Source of the DNA: Candidatus Rokuibacteriota bacterium
GTDB taxonomy: Bacteria; Methylomirabilota; Methylomirabilia; Rokubacteriales; CSP1-6
Assembly (NCBI GenBank): GCA_016188005.1
Contig: JACPIQ010000086.1
Location: 113,479 to 177,478 of the forward strand
DNA length: 64,000 nucleotides
Direction of reading: 5' to 3'
This document shows positions 58,151 through 64,000 of this stretch, piece by piece. The number at the start of each line of letters is the position of its first letter. Position 1 is the stretch's first letter. The notes beneath the pieces were generated by a model. That model was not told the origin of the DNA. It saw only the letters and a list, made by a program, of their open reading frames with translations, and made no database searches. Made by a program: the position numbers and the translations under genes.

Positions 58151-59031
58151 GCACGGGCGCGCCGGCTGCGCGGGCCATCATCGATCTGCACTCGCACTGG
58201 GGCACCAGGCGCGGCTACCCGTTCCAGACCCCGGAGGAGCTCTCCCAGCAGGAGAAGGTGTTCCGGTCCAAGCCGAGCTATGTGACCGAGGCCGAGATGG
58301 CGGCGCATTTCCGCGAGATGAATGTCCGGACCGTCCTGGACCTCGGGGTGCGGAAGCCGGCGCCCATCGAGGAGGTCCGAGCGCTTCACGAGTACGCGTT
58401 CGAGGTCCAGCGCCAGTACCCCGACGTGATCCTCGGCAACTGGCTCCATGTCGACCCGCGGATGGGCCCCCCGGCGGTGGAGGAGTTCGAGCGCTGTCTC
58501 CGCGAGGGCAGCGGTTTCCTCGGGCTCGGCGTCCCTGGGGCCGGCTTCAACGTGCCCGCCAACGATGCGAGCTACGCGCCGCTCTACCGCCTCTGCATCG
58601 AGGCCCGGGTGCCGGCGCTCATCATGGTGGGCTATACCGGCCTCGGGGCCGGCCTGCCGGGCGGCGGCGGTGTCCGCCTAGAGAGCAGTCACCCGCGCTA
58701 CCTGGATGACGTCGCCGCCAGCTACCCCGACCTGACGATCGTCGCCTCGCGCCCCGCCTGGCCCTGGCAAGCGGAGATGATCGCGATCCTCATCCACAAG
58801 ACGAATGTGTGGTACGAGCTGCACGGCTGGTCCCCCCGCTACCTCGCCCCCGAGCTCAAGACCGAGATCGCGCGGCGGCTCCAGGACCGGGTCATGTTCG
58901 GCGCGGACTACCCCCTCCTGAACTACCGGCGGCTGGTCGCCGACTGGCAGGGCGAGGGCTACCCGGAGGAGGTGCTCGAGAAGGTCTTCCGGGAGAACGC
59001 CGAGCGGTTCCTGGCCGGCGTGAGGCGCTGA
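58147..59031 (+). CDS. Amidohydrolase-2 family protein with altered metal site
   Basis: 294 residues from the ATG overlapping the ligase stop. TIM-barrel amidohydrolase with the strand-1 motif DLHSHWG (HxH), and the strand-8 Asp in VMFGADYPLLNY. The strand-6 motif, commonly AHPSWPWQ in relatives, reads ASRPAWPWQ here, so the presumed metal or active-site His is Arg. Relatives include ACMSD-like decarboxylases and 4-oxalomesaconate-type hydratases. In this operon it would act on a ring-opened or keto-acid intermediate; the missing His means activity cannot be assumed. Confidence 0.78.
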   Translation: MSTGAPAARAIIDLHSHWGTRRGYPFQTPEELSQQEKVFRSKPSYVTEAEMAAHFREMNVRTVLDLGVRKPAPIEEVRALHEYAFEVQRQYPDVILGNWLHVDPRMGPPAVEEFERCLREGSGFLGLGVPGAGFNVPANDASYAPLYRLCIEARVPALIMVGYTGLGAGLPGGGGVRLESSHPRYLDDVAASYPDLTIVASRPAWPWQAEMIAILIHKTNVWYELHGWSPRYLAPELKTEIARRLQDRVMFGADYPLLNYRRLVADWQGEGYPEEVLEKVFRENAERFLAGVRR

Positions 59032-59033
59032 GG

Positions 59034-59825
59034 GTGGAGCTCCACCTCGCCGGGAAGGTGGCCATCGTCGGGGGCGCCAGCGAGGGCATCGGCTACGAGA
59101 TCGCCCGGACCCTGGCGGCGGAGGGCGCGGGAGTCGTCATCACGGCGCGGCGCGAGCCCGCGCTGGTCTCCGCCGTCGACGCGATCCGGCAGGAGACCGG
59201 CGCCCAGGTTCACGCCGTCCAGGCCGATGTGCGGAAGGGGGAGGACAGTGTCCGCATCGTCGAGGAGGCGATCCGCCGCTTCGGGGGCGTGCAGATCCTC
59301 GTCAACAACGATGGGGCCCCGCCGATCGGGCTGCTGCGGGACTTCGACGACGCGGCCTGGGCGAACGCCGTCGAGCAGAACCTCATGAGCGTCGTCCGGA
59401 TGGTGCGGCTGACGACGCCCCACATGGAGGCGGCCGGCGGGGGCGCGATCGTCAACATCACCGGGCTCTCCGCCATCGAGCCGATGGTCGGCTTCGGCCT
59501 GTCCGTGGCGACGTGGGCCGGGGTGATCGGGCTGGCGAAGACCCTCGCGCGGGAGCTCGCGCGGGACCGGATCACGATCAACACGATCTGCCCGGGGTTC
59601 ATCAACACCACGCGCCTCGAGAAGGTCTTCCGGAAGCAGGCCGAGGGCGAGGGGCTCGCGTTCGAGGCGTTCATCCGGCGGCTGACCGAGGGAATCCCGC
59701 TGGGCCGCCTGGGCACTCCCGAGGACATCGCGGGGCTGGTCGCCCTCCTCGCCTCGCCCCGGGGCGCCTTCATCACCGGCGCGACCATCCAGGTCGACGG
59801 GGGATCCCGGCGGAGTCTGCTGTGA
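59034..59825 (+). CDS. Short-chain dehydrogenase-fold protein lacking the usual Tyr/Lys
   Basis: 263 residues from a GTG at 59034 that begins two bases after the previous stop. Rossmann signature GGASEGIGYEIA (about residues 13-24) and NNDGAPP in place of NNAG; the C-terminus ITGATIQVDGG is normal. The active site is atypical: where YxxxK belongs the protein reads LSVATWAGVIGLAK, so the catalytic Tyr is not there. This variant is shared by a known SDR subgroup (3-oxoacyl reductase-like, SNALRAG type). In the operon it could oxidise or reduce a 3-hydroxy/3-oxoacyl-CoA. Confidence 0.82.
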   Translation: MELHLAGKVAIVGGASEGIGYEIARTLAAEGAGVVITARREPALVSAVDAIRQETGAQVHAVQADVRKGEDSVRIVEEAIRRFGGVQILVNNDGAPPIGLLRDFDDAAWANAVEQNLMSVVRMVRLTTPHMEAAGGGAIVNITGLSAIEPMVGFGLSVATWAGVIGLAKTLARELARDRITINTICPGFINTTRLEKVFRKQAEGEGLAFEAFIRRLTEGIPLGRLGTPEDIAGLVALLASPRGAFITGATIQVDGGSRRSLL

Positions 59826-59866
59826 TGGGGGCCGGGCCTCGGGACCCGGTAACGCGGGAGGGGAGC

Positions 59867-60655
59867 GTGAACTACTCCGAGTACCGGCATCTCACGTTCG
59901 AGCTACGGCCCAACGGCGTCTTGCTGACGACGATCAACCGCCCCGAGGTGCTCAACGCGACGAACGCGCGCCTGCACTGGGAGCTCTCACGGGTGTGGAG
60001 GACGGCGGACGAGGAGGAGGCGGTGCGCGTGGTCCTGATCACGGGGGCCGGGAAGGCCTTCTCCGCGGGCGGTGACCTGGGCATGGCCGAGGCCATGGCC
60101 GGCGACCCCGGCGCCATCGCCCGGGCCATGCGGGAAGCCTCCGATATCGTCTACAGCATGATTCATCTCGACAAGCCCGTCGTCTCCGCCATCAACGGCG
60201 TCGCCGTGGGGGCAGGGCTCGCGGTGGCGCTGCTCGCCGACATCAGCATCATCGCCGAGACGGCGCGCCTCACCGACGGCCACCTGCGCTTGGGTGTGGG
60301 GGCCGGGGACCACGCCGTGCTCCTCTGGCCGCTCCTCTGCGGCATGGCGAAGGCCAAGCACTACCTCCTCACCTCGGAGTTCCTGGACGGCAAGGAAGCC
60401 GAGCGCATCGGGCTCGTCAGCCGCTGTGTGCCCGCCGAGAGGCTGATGGAGACCGCCTGGCAGGTGGCCGATACCCTGGCCTCGGGCAGCCAGCCCGCCA
60501 TCCGGGGGACCAAGCGCGCGCTCAACAACTGGCTGCGCCAGGCGGGCCCGCTGTTCGACCATTCCCTGGCGCTGGAGATGCTGAACTTCATGGGGCCGGA
60601 CATCCGCGAGGGGATCAGGGCGATCAGGGAGAAGCGGCCGCCGGACTTCCCGTGA
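59867..60655 (+). CDS. Enoyl-CoA hydratase/isomerase family protein
   Basis: 262 residues from a GTG at 59867 with GGGAGGGGAG upstream; an ATG at 59825 overlapping the previous stop is also possible. Crotonase fold: INRPEVLNATN, GKAFSAGGDLGMAE (oxyanion hole) and AINGVAVGAGLAVALLADISI. One usual catalytic Glu position holds Ala/Asp (LLADISI), and HLRLGVGAGDHAVLLWPL lies where the second Glu often stands, so the reaction (hydration, isomerisation or hydrolysis) is open. Last gene of the TetR-controlled operon. Confidence 0.87.
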   Translation: MNYSEYRHLTFELRPNGVLLTTINRPEVLNATNARLHWELSRVWRTADEEEAVRVVLITGAGKAFSAGGDLGMAEAMAGDPGAIARAMREASDIVYSMIHLDKPVVSAINGVAVGAGLAVALLADISIIAETARLTDGHLRLGVGAGDHAVLLWPLLCGMAKAKHYLLTSEFLDGKEAERIGLVSRCVPAERLMETAWQVADTLASGSQPAIRGTKRALNNWLRQAGPLFDHSLALEMLNFMGPDIREGIRAIREKRPPDFP

Positions 60656-60791
60656 GACGGGGTCAGGTCTTGCATTACGACATCCCTCCCGGCATCGGCC
60701 ATCGTGTTCCGCCGTGGGGGTGAGCGAGCCGCATCGAGGAGCGGACGCGGGCCGACGGACGCCTCCGGCAAGCGAGGCCCAGGGTGGGCGG

Positions 60792-61955
60792 TCAGCGCAC
60801 TCCGGCCTGCCCCAGCTCCCGGGCGGTGGCGACGAAGGCCTCGACGTTGGCCGCCAGGGCGTCCAGGGGTGTGTCGCAGCCGGCGCAGAGCAGCAGGCCC
60901 GTGGGGCCGCAGTCGCGCGCCAGGTCACGCACATAGTGGTGAACGTCATCGGGGGTGCCGGCCGACAGGAGCGCGGGCGGAACATCCCCCATGAGGGCCA
61001 TGCGGTCACCGAGGAGCTCCTTGGCCCGGCGGATGTCGGTCATGCCGTCGAGGTTGAGCACACACGAACGCGGCGGCAAGTCCCTGAGCCGCGCCAGGTC
61101 CCGCGTCCAGTCCTGGTCGAAGTGCAGGACAGAGACGATGCCCTCGCGCGCCAGCGTCGTGACCATCCCTTCGAGGTACGGGAAGACGAAGGCGTTCCAG
61201 AGGCGGGGCGACACCAGCGCGCTGGCCGAGCGCCAGCCGCCCACCCACACCGCCGGGATACCCGAGACGCGGGCGGCGGCGATCCCCTCGGCGATCAGGG
61301 CCGGCTGCATGACGTCCATGGCCGCTCTCACCGTCTCCGGCCGGCGGTGCAGGTCGAGGAAGAACTCCTGCATGGAGCGCGCCCCGCACAGGTACTCGAA
61401 GGGGATCGCCGTCGCCCCGCAGGAGAGCGGCACGAAGCCCGCCGCGCGGAAGCGGCGCAGCACGCCGGCGAGGTGCGCCTTCACCCAGGTGCGGTTCGCC
61501 TCGAGCTCGGCCGGGTCGATGACGCGGGGGAGATAGCCGCGCAGGAAGGCGGGCCACCCCTGAGCCACGATCGCCTCGTAGTCCTCGATCGTCATCACCT
61601 CGGCCTCGTCCACCTGCCAGAGGCTGTCCTCCGGCAGGTCGCGTCCCGGCACGGCGACGCGGGAGAGCCACATGCGGCTCAGCGCTGGTGTGATCCGTCC
61701 GGCCGGCGCCGCGTTGATCCCGTCCAGGTCCCCCAGCCGCTCCATGGCGGCGAGCGTCGCGTCCACCCGCGCCTCGGGGTCCGCGCAGAACCGGGCGATG
61801 GACATGCCGGTATAGCGCGGGGAGAAGGCCGTCCCCATGTAGATCACCGGCAGGCGGTCCACCGGCTCGAGGGCCATCGCCCGCCGGATGCGCTCCGCGC
61901 GCTCCCGGTACAGGCCCTGCGCGTCAGCGGGCGCCGGCATGGTCCATCCAGCCAT
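60792..61955 (-). CDS. URO-D family corrinoid-dependent methyltransferase
   Basis: 387 residues (an inner ATG at 61940 is also possible). Uroporphyrinogen-decarboxylase-like TIM barrel of the MtaA/MtbA-type, with the zinc-binding context LLLCAGCDTPLDALAANVEAF near the C-terminus and a HFDQDW segment. Genuine HemE lacks this Cys-x-x-Cys-like feature, and the immediate upstream gene is a corrinoid protein whose end overlaps this start by 32 bp. It should move a methyl group between the corrinoid and a thiol, cobalamin or methylated substrate. Substrate unknown, perhaps a methoxy compound or methylamine. Confidence 0.82.
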   Translation of the reverse strand: MAGWTMPAPADAQGLYRERAERIRRAMALEPVDRLPVIYMGTAFSPRYTGMSIARFCADPEARVDATLAAMERLGDLDGINAAPAGRITPALSRMWLSRVAVPGRDLPEDSLWQVDEAEVMTIEDYEAIVAQGWPAFLRGYLPRVIDPAELEANRTWVKAHLAGVLRRFRAAGFVPLSCGATAIPFEYLCGARSMQEFFLDLHRRPETVRAAMDVMQPALIAEGIAAARVSGIPAVWVGGWRSASALVSPRLWNAFVFPYLEGMVTTLAREGIVSVLHFDQDWTRDLARLRDLPPRSCVLNLDGMTDIRRAKELLGDRMALMGDVPPALLSAGTPDDVHHYVRDLARDCGPTGLLLCAGCDTPLDALAANVEAFVATARELGQAGVR

Positions 61956-62562
61956 CGCAGAGGTTCACCGCCGCCTGCGCCGTGGCTCCCCAGGCATCTG
62001 CCCCTGCGAGAGCCTGGACCCGCGCGTCCACGGGCCCCCCGCCGAGCATGATGCGGACGCGGGGGCGCAGCCCCGTGGCCTCCACGGCGTCCACCGTCTC
62101 CTTCATGGCGCCGAAGGAGGTGGTCAGGAGGGCCGACAGCCCCAGGACCGTGGCCCCGGTCTCCGCCAGCGCATCCACGAACCGCTGCGGCGGGACATTC
62201 ACGCCGAGGTCGCGCACCTCGTAGCCGGCCGCCCGGAGCAGCAGCACCACGAGGTTCTTGCCGATATCGTGGAGGTCTCCCTTGACGGTCCCCATGACGA
62301 CAGTGCCCCGCGTGGGCCACTGCCCATCCGAGAGCAGAGGCTCGGCCAGCCGCGTGACCCGGGCGAAGATGGCCGCCGCCATGATGAGGTCCGAGACGAA
62401 GTACTCGCCGCGCCCGAACCGCTCGCCAACGAGCGCCATGCCCGCGCGGCACGCTTCGATGACGGCGAGGGCGTCCGTCCCCGCAGCCAGTCGCTCGCGG
62501 GCGGTGGCCAGCGCCGTGGGCTCGTCCAGGTCGGCGACGGCGTTGATGAGCCTGTCAGACAT
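61924..62562 (-). CDS. Corrinoid (cobalamin-binding) methyltransferase protein
   Basis: 212 residues. N-terminal helical cap (EPTALATARERLAAG ... GERFGRGEYFVSDLIMAA) and C-terminal Rossmann-like B12 domain with the lower-ligand motif GDLHDIGKNLV (about residues 97-107), LGLSALLTT and IMLGGGPV, all as in MtaC/MttC/MetH activation proteins. It carries the methyl-cobalamin intermediate to the URO-D-type methyltransferase encoded downstream with overlapping ends. No substrate:corrinoid methyltransferase or RamA-type activator lies in the window. Confidence 0.9.
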   Translation of the reverse strand: MSDRLINAVADLDEPTALATARERLAAGTDALAVIEACRAGMALVGERFGRGEYFVSDLIMAAAIFARVTRLAEPLLSDGQWPTRGTVVMGTVKGDLHDIGKNLVVLLLRAAGYEVRDLGVNVPPQRFVDALAETGATVLGLSALLTTSFGAMKETVDAVEATGLRPRVRIMLGGGPVDARVQALAGADAWGATAQAAVNLCDGWMDHAGAR

Positions 62563-62777
62563 GCGGGGCCTCCGGTGGGCGGGTCGGGTCCTGGCGGGTC
62601 GAACGGGCGTCCGGCTGTCCCGCCCTCCCCTCGCCGGGGCGACGCCGCTGGCGGGTGGCGAGCGCGCGCCCCCGCCGCGCGCGGGGCGACCGGGTCCCGC
62701 GCATGGACGGATAGCATGACGGCGGCAGGCGGGTCAAGGGGGCGGGCGAGCGCCCCGGCGTCAGGCCCGCGGCCACG

Positions 62778-63596
62778 TCAGCCGCGCAGGCGGTGGAGAG
62801 TGATGGCCGAGGCCACCGCCACGTTGAGCGAGTCGAGACCGGGGGCCATCGCGATGCGCACGCGGAGATCGGCCGCGGCGCGCACCCCGGGCGAGAGCCC
62901 GGGCCCCTCCGCGCCCAGCAGGAGGGCCATGCGGGACGGCATGGCTCCTGAACGCGCCACGTCCACGAGGTCCAGGGCGTCCTCGTCGGGCGTGAGCGCG
63001 ACCAGGCTGTACCCGGCCGCGCGCAGACGCTCGAGCTCCGCCGGCCAGTCCGCGATCCTCGCCCACGGCAGGCAGAGGGCTGCCCCCGCCGAGACCCGGA
63101 TGGCCTTGCGCGAGAGGGGATCGGCCGAGCCCGGGCTGAGGAGCACGGCCTGGACGCCGAGGCCCATGGCGTTGCGAAGGATCGCGCCCACGTTGTCGGG
63201 ATCGGACACGCGCTCGAGGACGACCAGTCGCCGCGGACCCAGCGGCGCCACGAGCGGCTCGACGCGGGTAAGGACGCCCCGCTCGCCGAGGGCGATGCAG
63301 CCGCGGTGGAACTTGTACCCGACGATGGCGCGGAGCACGCCGGCGCCGGCCACGTAGACGAGCGGCGCCTCCGGGCCCCGGGCGAAGAGGTCTCGCAGCG
63401 CGGGCAGCGTGGCCCCGGTCACGAGAATGGACCGGAGACGGAAGCGTCCGCCGGCGAGCAGGCGGCGCACGACCAGCGAGCCCTCCGCGACGAAGAGGCC
63501 AGCGGGCACCCGGCTGTCGAGCCGGGGCAGATGACGGTAGGGCGCGACCCTCGGATCCTCGGGGTCGTCGATGGACTCGATGCGGGGAAAAGCCAT
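62778..63596 (-). CDS. TrmH/SpoU family RNA 2'-O-methyltransferase
   Basis: 272 residues from the ATG at 63596; the open frame starts at 63644 but the family part starts here. An N-terminal RNA-binding substrate domain (FPRIESIDDPEDPRVAPYRHLP) is followed by the SPOUT knot: motif 1 with NVGAILRNAMGLGV, motif 2 LLLGAEGPGLSPG and motif 3 LDSLNVAVASAITLH. It methylates ribose in rRNA or tRNA using S-adenosylmethionine. It is divergent by eight bases from the truncated thiamine-diphosphate gene. Confidence 0.88.
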   Translation of the reverse strand: MAFPRIESIDDPEDPRVAPYRHLPRLDSRVPAGLFVAEGSLVVRRLLAGGRFRLRSILVTGATLPALRDLFARGPEAPLVYVAGAGVLRAIVGYKFHRGCIALGERGVLTRVEPLVAPLGPRRLVVLERVSDPDNVGAILRNAMGLGVQAVLLSPGSADPLSRKAIRVSAGAALCLPWARIADWPAELERLRAAGYSLVALTPDEDALDLVDVARSGAMPSRMALLLGAEGPGLSPGVRAAADLRVRIAMAPGLDSLNVAVASAITLHRLRG

Positions 63597-63604
63597 GGGC
63601 CCCC

Positions 63605-64000
63605 ATGGTGCCCCGAGGGGAGAAGCAAGGGAAGAGGCAGGCACTGCACAAGGCCTTCAAGACGGCGGTGAGCGGCCGGCCGGGCCCGGTGCACGTCGAC
63701 CTGTCCCTCACCATCCAGGCCGAGCGCGCGGACCTGGAGGTGCCCGACCCGAGCCTGCACCGGGTGCCCGGGCGCCAGCGCGGCGACGCCCAGCAGATCC
63801 TCCGGGCGGCGGAGCTGCTCGCCGGCGCCCGCCGTCCGGTCATCGTCTGCGGCAGCGGGGCCAAGATGTCCGGCGCCTCGGCGGAAGTCCTGGCGCTCGC
63901 CGAGCACCTGGCGGCCCCGGTGGGCTGCGCCCATCGCGGCAAGGGCGTGATCCCGGAGGACCATCCGCTGGCGCTGGGGCTCGTCGGGGCCGAGGCGCGA
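63605..64000 (+). pseudogene. 5'-truncated thiamine-diphosphate enzyme, continuing past the window
   Basis: From 63605 the plus strand reads ALHKAFKTAVSGRPGPVHVDL, the end of the PYR domain of an acetolactate-synthase-like enzyme, then the central domain ILRAAELLAGARRPVIVCGSGAKMSG and APVGCAHRGKGVIPEDHP. An ATG stands at 63605 but the first 150 or so residues of the family, with the catalytic Glu, are absent; the TrmH start replaces them. No stop occurs before base 64000. Either a truncated pseudogene or a gene fused to foreign sequence. Confidence 0.6.

Noticed and set aside
60792..61955. Uroporphyrinogen decarboxylase of haem biosynthesis (HemE)
   Set aside because: Carries a methyltransferase-like CAGC zinc context and is coupled to a corrinoid protein.
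1..64000. CRISPR arrays, tRNA and rRNA genes
   Set aside because: No regularly spaced identical repeats, no cloverleaf with a GTTCGAATC-like T arm in intergenic DNA and no rRNA sequence could be recognised by eye.

Overview
This is a very GC-rich (by eye close to 70%), densely packed bacterial segment. GTG starts are frequent, genes often overlap by 4 bp (ATGA/GTGA), and many single genes appear to be read from -10 elements only 6-11 bp before their start codons. The gene mix suggests a soil or subsurface heterotroph of the Candidatus Rokubacteria (Methylomirabilota) type: several substrate-uptake ABC systems, CaiB/BaiF CoA-transferase, MaoC hydratases, acyl-CoA dehydrogenases, thiamine-diphosphate enzymes, corrinoid methyltransferase parts, a selenoprotein and a prokaryotic ubiquitin-like Pup. 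The lineage is an inference; there is no rRNA or other phylogenetic anchor.

Layout. 1-9.1 kb: a four-carbon acid-sugar kinase plus PdxA2 (D-threonate/D-erythronate catabolism), then a Tat-exported peptide-type ABC system, an amidase and an M20 peptidase. 9.2-12.3 kb (minus): a broken YheT-type hydrolase, a UGSC-family selenoprotein with an in-frame TGA and a well-formed SECIS hairpin, an uncharacterised partner protein and a nitrilase. 12.5-17.7 kb: a short alpha-glucan phosphorylase, two overlapping MFS exporters, an SDR relic and a TauE/SafE permease. 17.8-24.6 kb: accessory region. A DUF222/HNH gene is split by a 3.3-kb serine-recombinase element whose ends can be read to the base; beyond it lie a helicase scrap and a lower-GC SIR2-like NADase-type gene. 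24.8-33.8 kb: FlK-type thioesterase, MaoC pair, NUDIX, hydantoinase-type M20, NIPSNAP, thiamine-diphosphate enzyme, bactofilin-like membrane protein, EEP nuclease and phosphodiesterase-type hydrolase. 33.9-38.1 kb: an acyl-CoA operon with a tandem acyl-CoA dehydrogenase fusion, MaoC, CaiB and an unusual ClpS-like adaptor.

38.4-50.8 kb: small membrane proteins, altronate-dehydratase-like UxaA, a damaged alpha/beta hydrolase, an orphan molybdopterin hydroxylase large subunit, PAP2, LPG-flippase-like protein, diacylglycerol-kinase-like protein, a repeat-containing exported protein, an orphan pup and a PQQ-dependent sugar dehydrogenase with two golvesin-like repeats. 51.0-60.7 kb: a single TetR-controlled catabolic operon made of a Liv-type ABC importer, acyl-CoA ligase, amidohydrolase, SDR and enoyl-CoA hydratase, which looks like uptake, CoA activation and beta-oxidation-like degradation of a carboxylic acid. 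60.8-64.0 kb: a URO-D-type methyltransferase with its corrinoid protein, a TrmH/SpoU RNA methyltransferase, and a 5'-truncated thiamine-diphosphate enzyme running off the edge.

Six loci are broken (YheT, SDR, HNH, helicase scrap, alpha/beta hydrolase, thiamine-diphosphate fragment), so gene decay is a theme, although assembly errors cannot be excluded for the single-base lesions. I saw no tRNA, rRNA or CRISPR array.
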